15,152 bases of DNA from CBDUXT01 sp965371245 (GTDB lineage: Bacteria > Planctomycetota > Phycisphaerae > UBA1845): NCBI GenBank assembly GCA_965371245.1, contig CBDUXT010000118.1, positions 1-15,152 on the forward strand, written 5' to 3'. Every line of letters starts with the position of its first letter. Position 1 is the first letter of the stretch. This document shows positions 1 through 6,733 of the stretch, in pieces. Below the pieces are notes generated by a model. That model had not been told where the DNA came from. It was given only the letters and a program-made list of their open reading frames with translations, and made no database searches. Position numbers and translations under genes: made by a program.

Positions 1-1
1 G

Positions 2-586
2 AAGGCCTTTTCTAACGCGCGAACCCACCCGCGCTCGCTTATTTTGGGACTAGACAAGACACCCGTATCGACGTCGGAATGCGCACAATGCGGGGCGCAC
101 ACATACTGGTACGGCGAGGGACGTATCATCTATCCCGACAACTCGCCGGCACCGTCGGCACACGCCGACCTGCCGCAGGATTGCCGGAGTATCTACGACG
201 AAGCCAGCGCGATCGTCGGTCGCTCGCCGCGAGCGGCGGCCGCGCTTCTCCGCCTGGTCCTACAGAAACTCATGCGGACCCTTGAAGAGTCGGGAAAGAA
301 CATCAACGCCGACATCAAATCTCTGGTCGCGAAGGGGCTTGCGCCTGAGGTCCAGAAGGCAATCGACTACTGTCGTATCGTTGGAAACCACGCCGTACAT
401 CCCGGCGAGATCGACTTGAACGGCACACCGGAGATCGCAGAGTCCCTGTTCGACATGATCAACTTTATCGTTGAGGAGCGCATCGCGAGGCCAAAGGAGA
501 TCAACCGCCTGTTCGGAAACCTTCCCGAGTCCGATCGAGCGGCGGTGGAGAAGCGGGACGGTACGCCCAACGCTGGCGACCCCTGA
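2..586 (+). CDS. DUF4145 (HEPN-like) protein, 5' partial
   Basis: The reading frame is open from the first complete codon at base 2, so the gene probably begins upstream of the window; the TTG at 44 is an unconvincing internal start. Seen: a CxxC pair (SECAQCG) followed by aromatic residues and a YP motif, then SPRAAAALLRLVLQKL, a helical stretch KNINADIKSLVAKGL, and the signature RIVGNHAVHPGEIDL, ending PKEINRLFGNLPESDR. This order matches DUF4145, a family placed in the HEPN superfamily. Many HEPN members are RNases or nucleic-acid-associated proteins in restriction and defence loci, but DUF4145 itself has no settled function. The next gene, 69 bp downstream on the same strand, also ends in an R-x4-H motif, so the two may be cotranscribed. 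Family assignment is firm; any role is inference. Confidence 0.85.
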   Translation, partial: KAFSNARTHPRSLILGLDKTPVSTSECAQCGAHTYWYGEGRIIYPDNSPAPSAHADLPQDCRSIYDEASAIVGRSPRAAAALLRLVLQKLMRTLEESGKNINADIKSLVAKGLAPEVQKAIDYCRIVGNHAVHPGEIDLNGTPEIAESLFDMINFIVEERIARPKEINRLFGNLPESDRAAVEKRDGTPNAGDP

Positions 587-655
587 ATTGCGGCCGCCCT
601 CGAAATGCTGTGGAAAGAGTAATGAGAGAACCTGAAGGAACAGGAGAAGAAAGCC

Positions 656-1312
656 GTGGACATCGACAGACTCATCAACCGTGCCGATGAACTCCTTCAG
701 CAGGCGGCCGTCGTCCTTCGGCACCGACGCACACACAGTGTGAGTGTCGAAACTGTCGATGTACAGCTCTACCGAGCTTTCCGAGCGGCGTCCCTGTCCT
801 TCCTGGCCGTGACCTTCGGGCAAGACCACGTCTACTACAAAGAGTTCGACTCAGTAGTGGTGGAGAACCGACCACGGTGTGTAAGTGAGGGCACAGGAAT
901 CCTTAAGGCAGTCCGTGACGAGTTGGCCGGCGGCTGGCTCACCTCCACGAAGGGGCTCATTTCCGGCGAGATCTTCGCAGACTTCCTCGAGATGGCACAA
1001 CATCTTCTTGACGAGGCGTACAAAGACGCCGCGGCCGTTATCGCTGGCAGCGTCCTCGAAGAGCATCTCCGGCAGCTCTGCCAGAAGCACAGCATCGATC
1101 TTGCGCAAGGCGGGCGTCCCAAGAAGGCGGACACCCTGAACGCCGAGCTCGCTAAGTCAGGCGTGTACGGCAAGCTCGAGCAAAAGGAAGTTACCGTCTG
1201 GCAGGACCTTCGGAACAACGCGGCCCATGGCCACTACAACAAGTACACGAGAGAGCAGGTCACAATGATGCTGCAAGGTATCTCTAGCTTCATGACCCGC
1301 GTCCCGCCGTAG
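656..1312 (+). CDS. Hypothetical protein with HEPN-like C-terminal domain
   Basis: This is a soluble 218-residue protein starting at GTG; AGGAG lies 9 bases upstream and supports this start. The N-terminal half (1-115) is not recognised. The C-terminal half (about 118-212) is mostly helical: AVIAGSVLEEHLRQLC, a basic GRPKK stretch, a leucine-rich segment, then WQDLRNNAAHGHY with R186 and H191 forming an R-x4-H motif, followed by YTREQVTMMLQGI. The R-x4-6-H motif at the end of a helical domain is the HEPN hallmark; in catalytic HEPNs these residues form the RNase site. The preceding gene encodes a DUF4145 protein, also HEPN-related. There is no transmembrane segment and no recognisable nucleotidyltransferase partner. 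It could be a substrate-binding HEPN or a toxin-like RNase; the sequence does not decide. The gene is certainly real, the function open. Confidence 0.8.
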   Translation: MDIDRLINRADELLQQAAVVLRHRRTHSVSVETVDVQLYRAFRAASLSFLAVTFGQDHVYYKEFDSVVVENRPRCVSEGTGILKAVRDELAGGWLTSTKGLISGEIFADFLEMAQHLLDEAYKDAAAVIAGSVLEEHLRQLCQKHSIDLAQGGRPKKADTLNAELAKSGVYGKLEQKEVTVWQDLRNNAAHGHYNKYTREQVTMMLQGISSFMTRVPP

Positions 1313-1558
1313 GTCGCGGCCGCAAGTTCCTTCATTAGGTATTAGCTGGACTGCAATCGCCGATGTAGTTGCTGGCCGGCTTATTGCACGACGCGGGCGA
1401 GGGTCGTTCGGAACGGTACGCGCGCGGCTGGAACGGGGCGCCGCGGCCGGTGAATCCGAACGCAAGACTGCGACTTCCCGTTTGGGTATGCGACGCCTCT
1501 TTGTCATGGCTTGGGTGATGCCCCGCCTTTCACGGTCCTTATTGCCTCGGAGGCTCAT
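1157..1558 (-). CDS. Possible small basic ORF overlapping the DUF5681-like stop
   Basis: The start codon overlaps the stop of the minus-strand gene 1555-1890 as ATGA, which suggests translational coupling. The N-terminus is strongly basic (MTKRRRIPKREVAVLR from residue 18). The 3' third lies antisense to the well-supported gene at 656-1312, so at most the first 80 or so codons (1313-1558) are credible; the rest is probably read-through of a decayed end. No family is recognised. It could equally be chance open frame in GC-rich DNA. Confidence 0.25.
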   Translation of the reverse strand: MSLRGNKDRERRGITQAMTKRRRIPKREVAVLRSDSPAAAPRSSRARTVPNDPRPRRAISRPATTSAIAVQLIPNEGTCGRDLRRDAGHEARDTLQHHCDLLSRVLVVVAMGRVVPKVLPDGNFLLLELAVHA

Positions 1559-1890
1559 TCGGCCATGTGACGGTAGCGGTTGGCAACCTCCGGCGGCGGA
1601 TTTTCTCTCACCATGACGATGTTGACGGCCCGCTCTTGCGCTCTGCCCTCTTGGGACGGTGTCTCTCGCGGCAACAGTGCGAGCACCAGCTTCAGGTATT
1701 CGCGCGGATTCTCACGCGCGATCCGATCGAGCAAGTCGTCTCCGCCGACCCGCTCCCAGCTAGCAACGACACGGCGTCTGATTTCCCGAAGGTCGATCGT
1801 GGTTCGGTTCTCTTGACCCGACGGTCGGCCGGGTCCGCCAGCGTTGCCCTGTGCGAACCTTCCAGCGTTGTCACGCCCTTCCGTTGTCAC
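1555..1890 (-). CDS. DUF5681-like small protein
   Basis: This is a 111-residue protein starting at GTG, with GGAG 8 bases upstream. The N-terminus has the pattern NAGRFAQGNAGGPGRPSG, a glycine/arginine-rich stretch seen in DUF5681-type proteins, often encoded near phage or integrated-element genes. It is followed by a helical segment (TTIDLREIRRRVVASWERV) and DDLLDRIARENPREYLKLVL, which resembles small terminase-like or DNA-packaging-associated proteins. The C-terminus is polar. It lies between an integrase-tail-like ORF (1932-2246, same strand, 41 bp gap) and a possible coupled ORF downstream. The context suggests cargo or a remnant of an integrated element. Function unknown. Confidence 0.65.
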   Translation of the reverse strand: MTTEGRDNAGRFAQGNAGGPGRPSGQENRTTIDLREIRRRVVASWERVGGDDLLDRIARENPREYLKLVLALLPRETPSQEGRAQERAVNIVMVRENPPPEVANRYRHMAE

Positions 1891-2098
1891 GGCCGTTTCT
1901 CCACCGTTTCTAAAACGGCTGGGTGTCTAGTTCATCGATCGTTTTTCGGTGGCTTGGTGGTCGCCCGAATCATCGCTGTGATACCCGCCTTGACGGCCTC
2001 CGGCAGCTCCGGCCAAGCACGGATTAGGGTCTCGAGGGCTTCAAGGTCCACGCCCGAGGTCAGGCTCTGGAAACCGCTCACGGTGGTTCCGGGTGTCG

Positions 2099-2123
2099 TG
2101 CGCGCTGCGTATGCGCTGCGCGC
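2099..2123. repeat. 25-bp GC-rich repeat, copy 1
   Basis: This copy is identical to 2355-2379. It begins T-GCGCGC and ends GCGCGC, and contains an internal direct repeat GCGCTGCG-TAT-GCGCTGCG. The two copies are 256 bp apart and lie on either side of the tRNA-Gly fragment. Copy 1 falls inside the integrase-tail-like ORF. Confidence 0.85.
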
Positions 2124-2180
2124 TGCCTCCTTCGAAAGTGCTAACTCGTTGTCATCGTTATGCTTAGCGGCGGTCGGCTT

Positions 2181-2227
2181 ACACGTTGCCAACGTGAATG
2201 TCGAGGGTTCGAATCTCTTCACCCGCT
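2181..2227 (+). other. 3' fragment of tRNA-Gly(GCC), putative attachment site
   Basis: The sequence matches the second half of a bacterial tRNA-Gly. An anticodon stem CACG/CGTG (2182-2185, 2193-2196) closes the loop TTGCCAA with anticodon GCC. A 5-base variable loop follows, then T stem GAGGG, T loop TTCGAAT (2208-2214) and CTCTT, then acceptor strand CACCCGC and discriminator T. The expected 5' acceptor strand GCGGGTG and D arm are absent upstream, and no CCA follows. So this is not a working tRNA gene. A tRNA 3' half of about 45 bases is the usual footprint of tyrosine-integrase elements, with the other copy at the far end or in the intact gene outside the window. Confidence 0.7.
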
Positions 2228-2692
2228 TTGTTGAATCAAGATGCATGTCAGCGCTAACTTCTGAATCCTACAAGGGTAACGACGTTCCGGCCTGCCCCGT
2301 GCCAACCTCTGTGTCAGCGCATCGTCTTGCATCGAATTGCCTGTGAAGGCATTCTGCGCGCTGCGTATGCGCTGCGCGCGAATGATCATCGGTGCCGGTC
2401 ATGCGGGTTGCCTCGCAACCCTCGTCGGGCGTGAGCGCTCGCCGTGGCCGCGTCTTGTCGATCCGCGAGGCATCCTGCCTCTTGAGAGCTCCAAGTGGAT
2501 CAGATGGGAGCCTGGACGTCGAGACACACCACCGCGTGAAGGCCTTGCTCGTCCCGACATACTCGTTGATCGTGATTCCGACAGTTTCTTGCGTTGCAGC
2601 TCGTCTACGAACGCCAGAACCCGATCCGCATCCAGCTCGCCAAGGTACTACAGCTCTGCGGATTCGCGGAGTAGGCCGAGCCGGTTCTCGAC
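2228..2692. other. Gene-poor stretch between tRNA fragment and RHS gene
   Basis: No convincing intact gene is present. It contains the second copy of the 25-bp repeat. It also has a short conserved-looking open run on the plus strand (2576-2674) that ends in a stop at 2672-2674 and reads LVYERQNPIRIQLAKVLQL, which looks like the end of a decayed protein I cannot name. The other frames are interrupted. Confidence 0.5.
2355..2379. repeat. 25-bp GC-rich repeat, copy 2
   Basis: This is an exact copy of 2099-2123, located 128 bp past the end of the tRNA-Gly fragment. Confidence 0.85.
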
Positions 2693-5275
2693 TTGCAGCA
2701 GATATCGCGGCGCGTGTCCACCCGGCTTTCCAGCCTTGACATGCCGCACAAATCCCTTGATTTGCTCGCCGGGTCGGCCGACCACGTCAACTTCACGTTC
2801 GCGTATGACAAACGCGGGCTGCTTACGGAGAGACGCGGTTGGCTGCAAGGTGGCGTTGGAGACATCGACCGCTTCGAGTACGACGGCCTCAACCGCGTGA
2901 AGAATGTTTTCCGTGGCGGCGGCACCGATCCCAAGGTGTCATACACGTACGACGGTTCACGGCTCGATGCACGGGAAGCCCGAACGACGGCCGACGCGCC
3001 GGTGCCTACGATTGAGTATGACCTTGTCTACGACGACTTCCTCCGACCGAAGGAGTACATCAACAACGTGAAGGTCGATACTATCGCGACCGAGCTTGTC
3101 AAGATCGACCTGACACACGACAATGTGGGCAACGCCCTGACCATGGTTATCGACAGCTGCGCCTCGCCGCTCACCGAGGACGTAACGTACGACTACGACG
3201 GCCTCCATCGCCTCAAGTCGGCGACCTACGACAGCATGGGCGGCAGCCAGGAGGTTTTCACGATGGACCTTCTCGGAAACCGCGACCAATACGCCGACGC
3301 CCGGCGCGGCCTGACCATCGACTACACCCAGAACAACTCAGCCAACGAGTACGACCAGATCGGGCCTGTGTCGAACCAGGTGGCCGTTACGTACGATCAA
3401 CGCGGCAACCTTGTGCAACACGAAACCGGGGCCAACTTGACGTACGACGCCGACAACCGACTCGTCGGCGTCACGACCGCGGCGGGTTCGGCCGTCTACA
3501 CTTACGACTCCCTGGGCCGGCGAGTGACCGAGACCAAGGATGGACAGACGACGCACTTTTTCTACGACGGCCAGCGCGTCTTCGCCGAGTATGACGAGAC
3601 CGAAACGCTCAAGCGCTACTTCATCGACGGCGCGACATACGTGGACGAGCACGTGGTGATGGTCGAGGGTGGGACCGAGTATTACTACCTCACCGGGCCG
3701 CTGTTCTCCGTGCTCGGTCTGGCCGACGCGGACGGCAACATTCTCGAGTCCTACCGATACGACCCGTACGGCGCGGTACATAAGGATACCGCGTTCGTGC
3801 CCGCCGCCTTGGGGACCCAGGAGCACGGCAACCGCTACCTGGCCATCGTTCCGCCGGCGGGTACGGAAGCGGTCGCGCTGCGTGTGCGTGCGATGTGCGA
3901 CGGCGCGGTCGCCCGGTACGTTGGTGAGGTGGTCGGTGACGACCCCGACCGCAACCGCGCCCCGTTGGTCGACGACATCTCCGAGGCGGCGTTCAAGACC
4001 CCGGCCGATTGGCTGGGCGCCTTCCCGGCTGTGTACGTGTTTGGTCCCGAGATCGTGCCCGGAACGACCTACGAGGTTCAGATCGACAACGGCACGGCGA
4101 CCTGCCCGATGCTCTCGTGGCCGACGGTCGCTACGTCGGCCCTCTTCGGCGACGTGACCGGCGTGACCGTGAACGGAGTCCGCCCTCCCCCGGACGGCAC
4201 GGTGGACATTCTCGACCTCACAGGGGCCATCGATGCGTTTCATAACCTGCCGATGGCCTTGTTTCACTTCGCGGATATGAACCCGGTGAATTGCACGACC
4301 CAGGCAGTGCTCGTTGGCGCCGACAAGGCCGATATCATCGACCTCGTGATAATCCTCGATGCCTTCCGTGCGCTCACGTACGATGAGGTTGACAGCGCCC
4401 ACAACGACTGTGGCGCTTCTCCATGCCCGATCCCGCCGCCTTCCGGGCCATCGGGCAACCCCTACTTCTTCACCGGCCGCCGCCTGGACTTCGACCTGCA
4501 CGACGCCGCCACGGGCAACCCGACGCTCACGCTCTACCACTACCGAGCCCGAGCCTACGACGCCCTCAACGGGCGCTTCACGCAACGAGAGCCGTTGGGC
4601 TATGTAGACGGGATGAGCTTGTACCAGTATGTCAAATCTAGCCCGGCGAGATTCGTTGATCCAACCGGCGCGCAAGCACAGGACACGGCTCCGCCCATCC
4701 TTACCGACCCAGGCCCGGGAATTTTCGACCTGATAGACGATGTTCGTAATGTTGATTTCTTCTTTTCACATTTTCTCCTGAGATCGGGAGAACCCGTCCT
4801 ACTTTTGGCTGCAGAGGCCGACGAGGTGATGAACACGTTCGGCGTTCGCCTAGAGATTGACAACCAGTTGACTAGCGCCCTGGACCGAGCCGAAGAACTA
4901 CCGTGCAAACCCCCGAAGACGTCACGAGGGGAGTACCGTAACAATGTTCGGGCCGAGGCTGTGGCCAACTACCCTTGGCACCTAATCATTGGACGCTTTA
5001 GGTTCTTTGGGAAAACGAAATGTAGCATCCGAAAGACATGTGCGTGCTGCAAGGATGGTTCAAATGCATACCGAGTTCACGCGAGTTGTACTATCAGACT
5101 TTCGGGAAAGGATCCCTTTGACTTCCATAGCTTCCCAGCCAACGCGATTCCAGGGGTGCCCTACAACATCCTTTGGACATGGCAGACGGTCGTTGGGCGA
5201 AGCGCTCATAAGAAGTGCAAAGACGGGTCGATTCCCCCGTTCCCAAGTGTAGGCGGAGGTGGCGGCTCCTTCTAG
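2693..5275 (+). CDS. RHS/YD-repeat protein with inserted dockerin-like module, 5'-truncated
   Basis: YD repeats fill residues about 40-360 (examples FTFAYDKRGLLTERRG, LTYDADNRLVGVT, YTYDSLGRRVTETKDG, SYRYDPYGAV). The RHS core resumes at 588 (GNPYFFTGRRLD) and closes with YHYRARAYDALNGRFTQREP and VDPTG at 655-659. Between the two core parts lies a foreign module of about 225 residues. It consists of a beta-rich segment (NRYLAIVPPAGTEAVALRV) and a dockerin-like pair, GTVDILDLTGAIDAF (about 502) and ADIIDLVIILDAF (546-558). Residues 660-860 form a variable tip with a CACC cluster, which is not recognised. There is no signal peptide or good start: the frame opens only after a stop at 2672, and TTG 2693 is arbitrary (ATG 2750 lacks a ribosome site). 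The usual long N-terminal part is missing, so the gene is likely truncated. RHS proteins are secreted, with tips that are often toxins. Confidence 0.9.
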   Translation: MQQISRRVSTRLSSLDMPHKSLDLLAGSADHVNFTFAYDKRGLLTERRGWLQGGVGDIDRFEYDGLNRVKNVFRGGGTDPKVSYTYDGSRLDAREARTTADAPVPTIEYDLVYDDFLRPKEYINNVKVDTIATELVKIDLTHDNVGNALTMVIDSCASPLTEDVTYDYDGLHRLKSATYDSMGGSQEVFTMDLLGNRDQYADARRGLTIDYTQNNSANEYDQIGPVSNQVAVTYDQRGNLVQHETGANLTYDADNRLVGVTTAAGSAVYTYDSLGRRVTETKDGQTTHFFYDGQRVFAEYDETETLKRYFIDGATYVDEHVVMVEGGTEYYYLTGPLFSVLGLADADGNILESYRYDPYGAVHKDTAFVPAALGTQEHGNRYLAIVPPAGTEAVALRVRAMCDGAVARYVGEVVGDDPDRNRAPLVDDISEAAFKTPADWLGAFPAVYVFGPEIVPGTTYEVQIDNGTATCPMLSWPTVATSALFGDVTGVTVNGVRPPPDGTVDILDLTGAIDAFHNLPMALFHFADMNPVNCTTQAVLVGADKADIIDLVIILDAFRALTYDEVDSAHNDCGASPCPIPPPSGPSGNPYFFTGRRLDFDLHDAATGNPTLTLYHYRARAYDALNGRFTQREPLGYVDGMSLYQYVKSSPARFVDPTGAQAQDTAPPILTDPGPGIFDLIDDVRNVDFFFSHFLLRSGEPVLLLAAEADEVMNTFGVRLEIDNQLTSALDRAEELPCKPPKTSRGEYRNNVRAEAVANYPWHLIIGRFRFFGKTKCSIRKTCACCKDGSNAYRVHASCTIRLSGKDPFDFHSFPANAIPGVPYNILWTWQTVVGRSAHKKCKDGSIPPFPSVGGGGGSF
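3776..4453 (+). other. Beta-sandwich plus dockerin-like module inserted in the RHS core
   Basis: This module lies between YDPYGAVHK and GNPYFFTGRR, two motifs that are close together in ordinary RHS cores. The first part resembles the beta-rich domain that precedes dockerin-like tails in secreted planctomycete proteins. The second part has two acidic calcium-loop-like helices about 50 residues apart. Its 3' portion (about 4190-4470) is repeated, diverged but clearly homologous, at 8975-9254. Confidence 0.75.
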
Positions 5276-5315
5276 CTCCCCTCGTCCTTCGCGGCGACGT
5301 TATGGATGTTGATAC

Positions 5316-5849
5316 ATGAAGCTCTGGTTTTCTCGGATCATATCCGCCATGGCGTTGTACGCTATGGTCGTTCAGCTCTGGACCGATTTGAGAACGGTCA
5401 TGGACCCCGGTCTCGCCTTCCGTAGCTCGATCGTAGATGGCGTTACGCCCGTGGTGGCGGTGGTAAACGCGGGACTTCTTCCATTTGTTGCTTTCCTTGT
5501 TTACTTCGCAAACTGGGGGCGTTGGGGTCGACAGGTCCGGGTTGCCGTCGGCGCCGTCTGCGTAACGGGACTCGCTTCGCTGGCATACATTGTTGCAAGC
5601 TTGAGCGTGCGCTACTCACTTCCAGGGAACTACATCGATGTCGAACTCGTGGTCGCCGCGTTTTCAACGGCATTTCTGTGGTTCGGCGTCATTCTTGGCG
5701 TTTTTGTGCGCTTGCGGCGAATTCGCCCATACAAGTGGGACGCGCACCCGCAATGTGAAGATTGCGATTACGACCTTACCGGAAATGTTTCTGGTCGCTG
5801 CCCTGAGTGCGGGAAATCACTCGGTACCCTGGACAACGTATCTACATGA
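5316..5849 (+). CDS. Four-helix membrane protein with C-terminal zinc ribbon
   Basis: This 177-residue protein has hydrophobic segments at about 6-24, 44-66, 77-98 and 108-132, followed by a basic patch (RLRRIRPYK). A treble-clef/zinc-ribbon-like end carries C147, C150, C162 and C165 in the pattern CEDCDYDLTGNVSGRCPECG. From recall, this ending is very common on small membrane proteins of Planctomycetota, where its function is unknown. The gene starts 40 bp after the RHS stop on the same strand, so cotranscription is plausible. Because genes directly behind RHS tips often encode immunity proteins, it is a candidate partner. However, such zinc-ribbon membrane proteins also occur elsewhere in these genomes. 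There is no clear Shine-Dalgarno before the ATG. Confidence 0.8.
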   Translation: MKLWFSRIISAMALYAMVVQLWTDLRTVMDPGLAFRSSIVDGVTPVVAVVNAGLLPFVAFLVYFANWGRWGRQVRVAVGAVCVTGLASLAYIVASLSVRYSLPGNYIDVELVVAAFSTAFLWFGVILGVFVRLRRIRPYKWDAHPQCEDCDYDLTGNVSGRCPECGKSLGTLDNVST

Positions 5850-6003
5850 GAGGCTATCCCAAGCCCGAGTTTACATGTGGAAACCGAGAACCGGCAAGCC
5901 GCGAAATACCGTGTTTTGCAGGATTTCCGAATGGGCGAAGTTCCACGGCTTAATCAACCCAAGAGTCTTGGGATAGGCTCGACTCTCGTGTCGCTGTGAT
6001 GGA
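5850..6003. other. Intergenic stretch with inverted repeats
   Basis: CTATCCCAAG at 5854-5863 is the exact inverse of CTTGGGATAG at 5967-5976. Separately, CCCAAG-AGT-CTTGGG (5958-5972) forms a 6-bp hairpin without a T run. No gene is evident. Confidence 0.5.
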
Positions 6004-6574
6004 GAGTAACGCCCTTGGACCCGTATGGGGACAATGTGGGCACGTCGGTGTCTGCAACAGGAACGTGGCGCAACACGTTGGCCGCGAAGCGGAGAGAATG
6101 TTATGAAATGTCTCGACGGTCGGAGCTTTGTCGCTTCCTGGATTTCGGTTCTCGTGGCCGCCTCGGGGGCCGTTGCTAGCCCTGTCTACGTTGACCTCGC
6201 CTCCACGTGCGTCCCGGCCACACAAACATGCGGCGCAACCTGGGCAACGGCATATCCGTCGCTTCAGCCGGCGATCGACGAGGCCGGTCAGACGGCCGGG
6301 ACCGAAGTGTGGGTCGCGGAGGGTACGTATACAGGCTCCGTCACCATTCCAGACGCCGTCAAGGTCTACGGCGGCTTCGCGGGCTCCGAGACGCTGGCCT
6401 CGCAGGCAAGGCCGCGCGTGTACGTCACGCGGATCAGCGGCGGTTCGCCGGCCGTCTCGACCACGGCGACGGGCTCGGGAACGATCCTGCGGGGGTTCCA
6501 CATACGCGGTGGATCGCTGTCCACATTGACTGGCACGCCCAACGTCGGCGCGGGCCTGTTCCTTCAGGGCAGCA
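6004..6574. repeat. 0.57-kb direct repeat, copy 1
   Basis: This segment aligns without a single gap to 8046-8616 at a constant offset of 2042 bp, with scattered substitutions. It covers the upstream region, ribosome site, signal peptide and first part of the beta-helix reading frame. Similarity stops abruptly at about 6574/8616. Confidence 0.85.
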
Positions 6575-6657
6575 CCCGTGATTTCTTCTTATGGCTGGAC
6601 AAGAACCTGGACTCAAGTTGCCACTGCAAGCTGTTTAAGGGTGGCCGTCGCAGGTAG
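6103..6657 (+). CDS. Truncated secreted beta-helix protein, copy 1
   Basis: The ATG at 6103 follows GGAGAG by 6 bases, and the same arrangement precedes the second copy. The frame is open 26 codons further upstream but lacks support there. A signal peptide is seen at residues 1-26 (basic start, hydrophobic ISVLVAASGAVA, then SPVYVD). Then come GATWATAYPSLQPAIDEA and VWVAEGTYTGS, the usual opening of pectin-lyase-fold (right-handed beta-helix) surface proteins, and a YGGFAG turn. After LFLQG the reading frame leaves the shared sequence and ends 29 codons later in an unrelated basic tail (KLFKGGRRR). All beta-helix rungs that follow in copy 2 are missing. It is likely a broken gene that still has an intact start; whether the product folds is doubtful. 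Confidence 0.7.
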   Translation: MKCLDGRSFVASWISVLVAASGAVASPVYVDLASTCVPATQTCGATWATAYPSLQPAIDEAGQTAGTEVWVAEGTYTGSVTIPDAVKVYGGFAGSETLASQARPRVYVTRISGGSPAVSTTATGSGTILRGFHIRGGSLSTLTGTPNVGAGLFLQGSTRDFFLWLDKNLDSSCHCKLFKGGRRR

Positions 6658-6733
6658 GAAAGCAATCACAGTCGAGACCCATGACGACACAATTCCGGGG
6701 ACCTCGCGGTGGCGCCTGGGGAGGATGCGGACA

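Larger units (their letters stand above)
1932..2246 (-). pseudogene. Integrase C-terminal tail-like ORF, probable remnant
   Basis: This open frame has 104 codons. Its first 30 codons read antisense through the tRNA-Gly fragment (giving RFEPSTFTLATCKPTAAK). The rest ends with LETLIRAWPELPEAVKAGI and MIRATTKPP. From memory, tails of this kind (tRNA-derived peptide, then a segment with WPxLPEAxxAGI) occur at the ends of tyrosine integrases in planctomycetes. No catalytic integrase motifs (R, HxxR, Y) are visible here or in the 450 bp upstream on this strand, so only the tail would remain. An in-frame stop lies a few codons upstream of the ATG. It may instead be a small free-standing ORF. The integrase link is inference. 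Confidence 0.45.

Noticed and set aside
2181..2227. Functional tRNA-Gly gene
   Set aside because: The 5' acceptor strand and D arm that should precede the anticodon arm are missing, so only a 3' fragment is present.
1567..2346. 259-codon plus-strand open frame
   Set aside because: It is antisense to the DUF5681-like gene and to the tRNA-derived ORF, with no recognisable protein pattern.
3338..4675. 445-codon open frame on the minus strand
   Set aside because: It lies antisense to the RHS gene, whose YD and core motifs are unmistakable. Its Arg/Val/Gly-rich composition is the usual GC-rich shadow.
6025..6102. Earlier start for beta-helix copy 1
   Set aside because: Copy 2 conserves the ATG and GGAGAG corresponding to 6103, and the signal peptide begins there.
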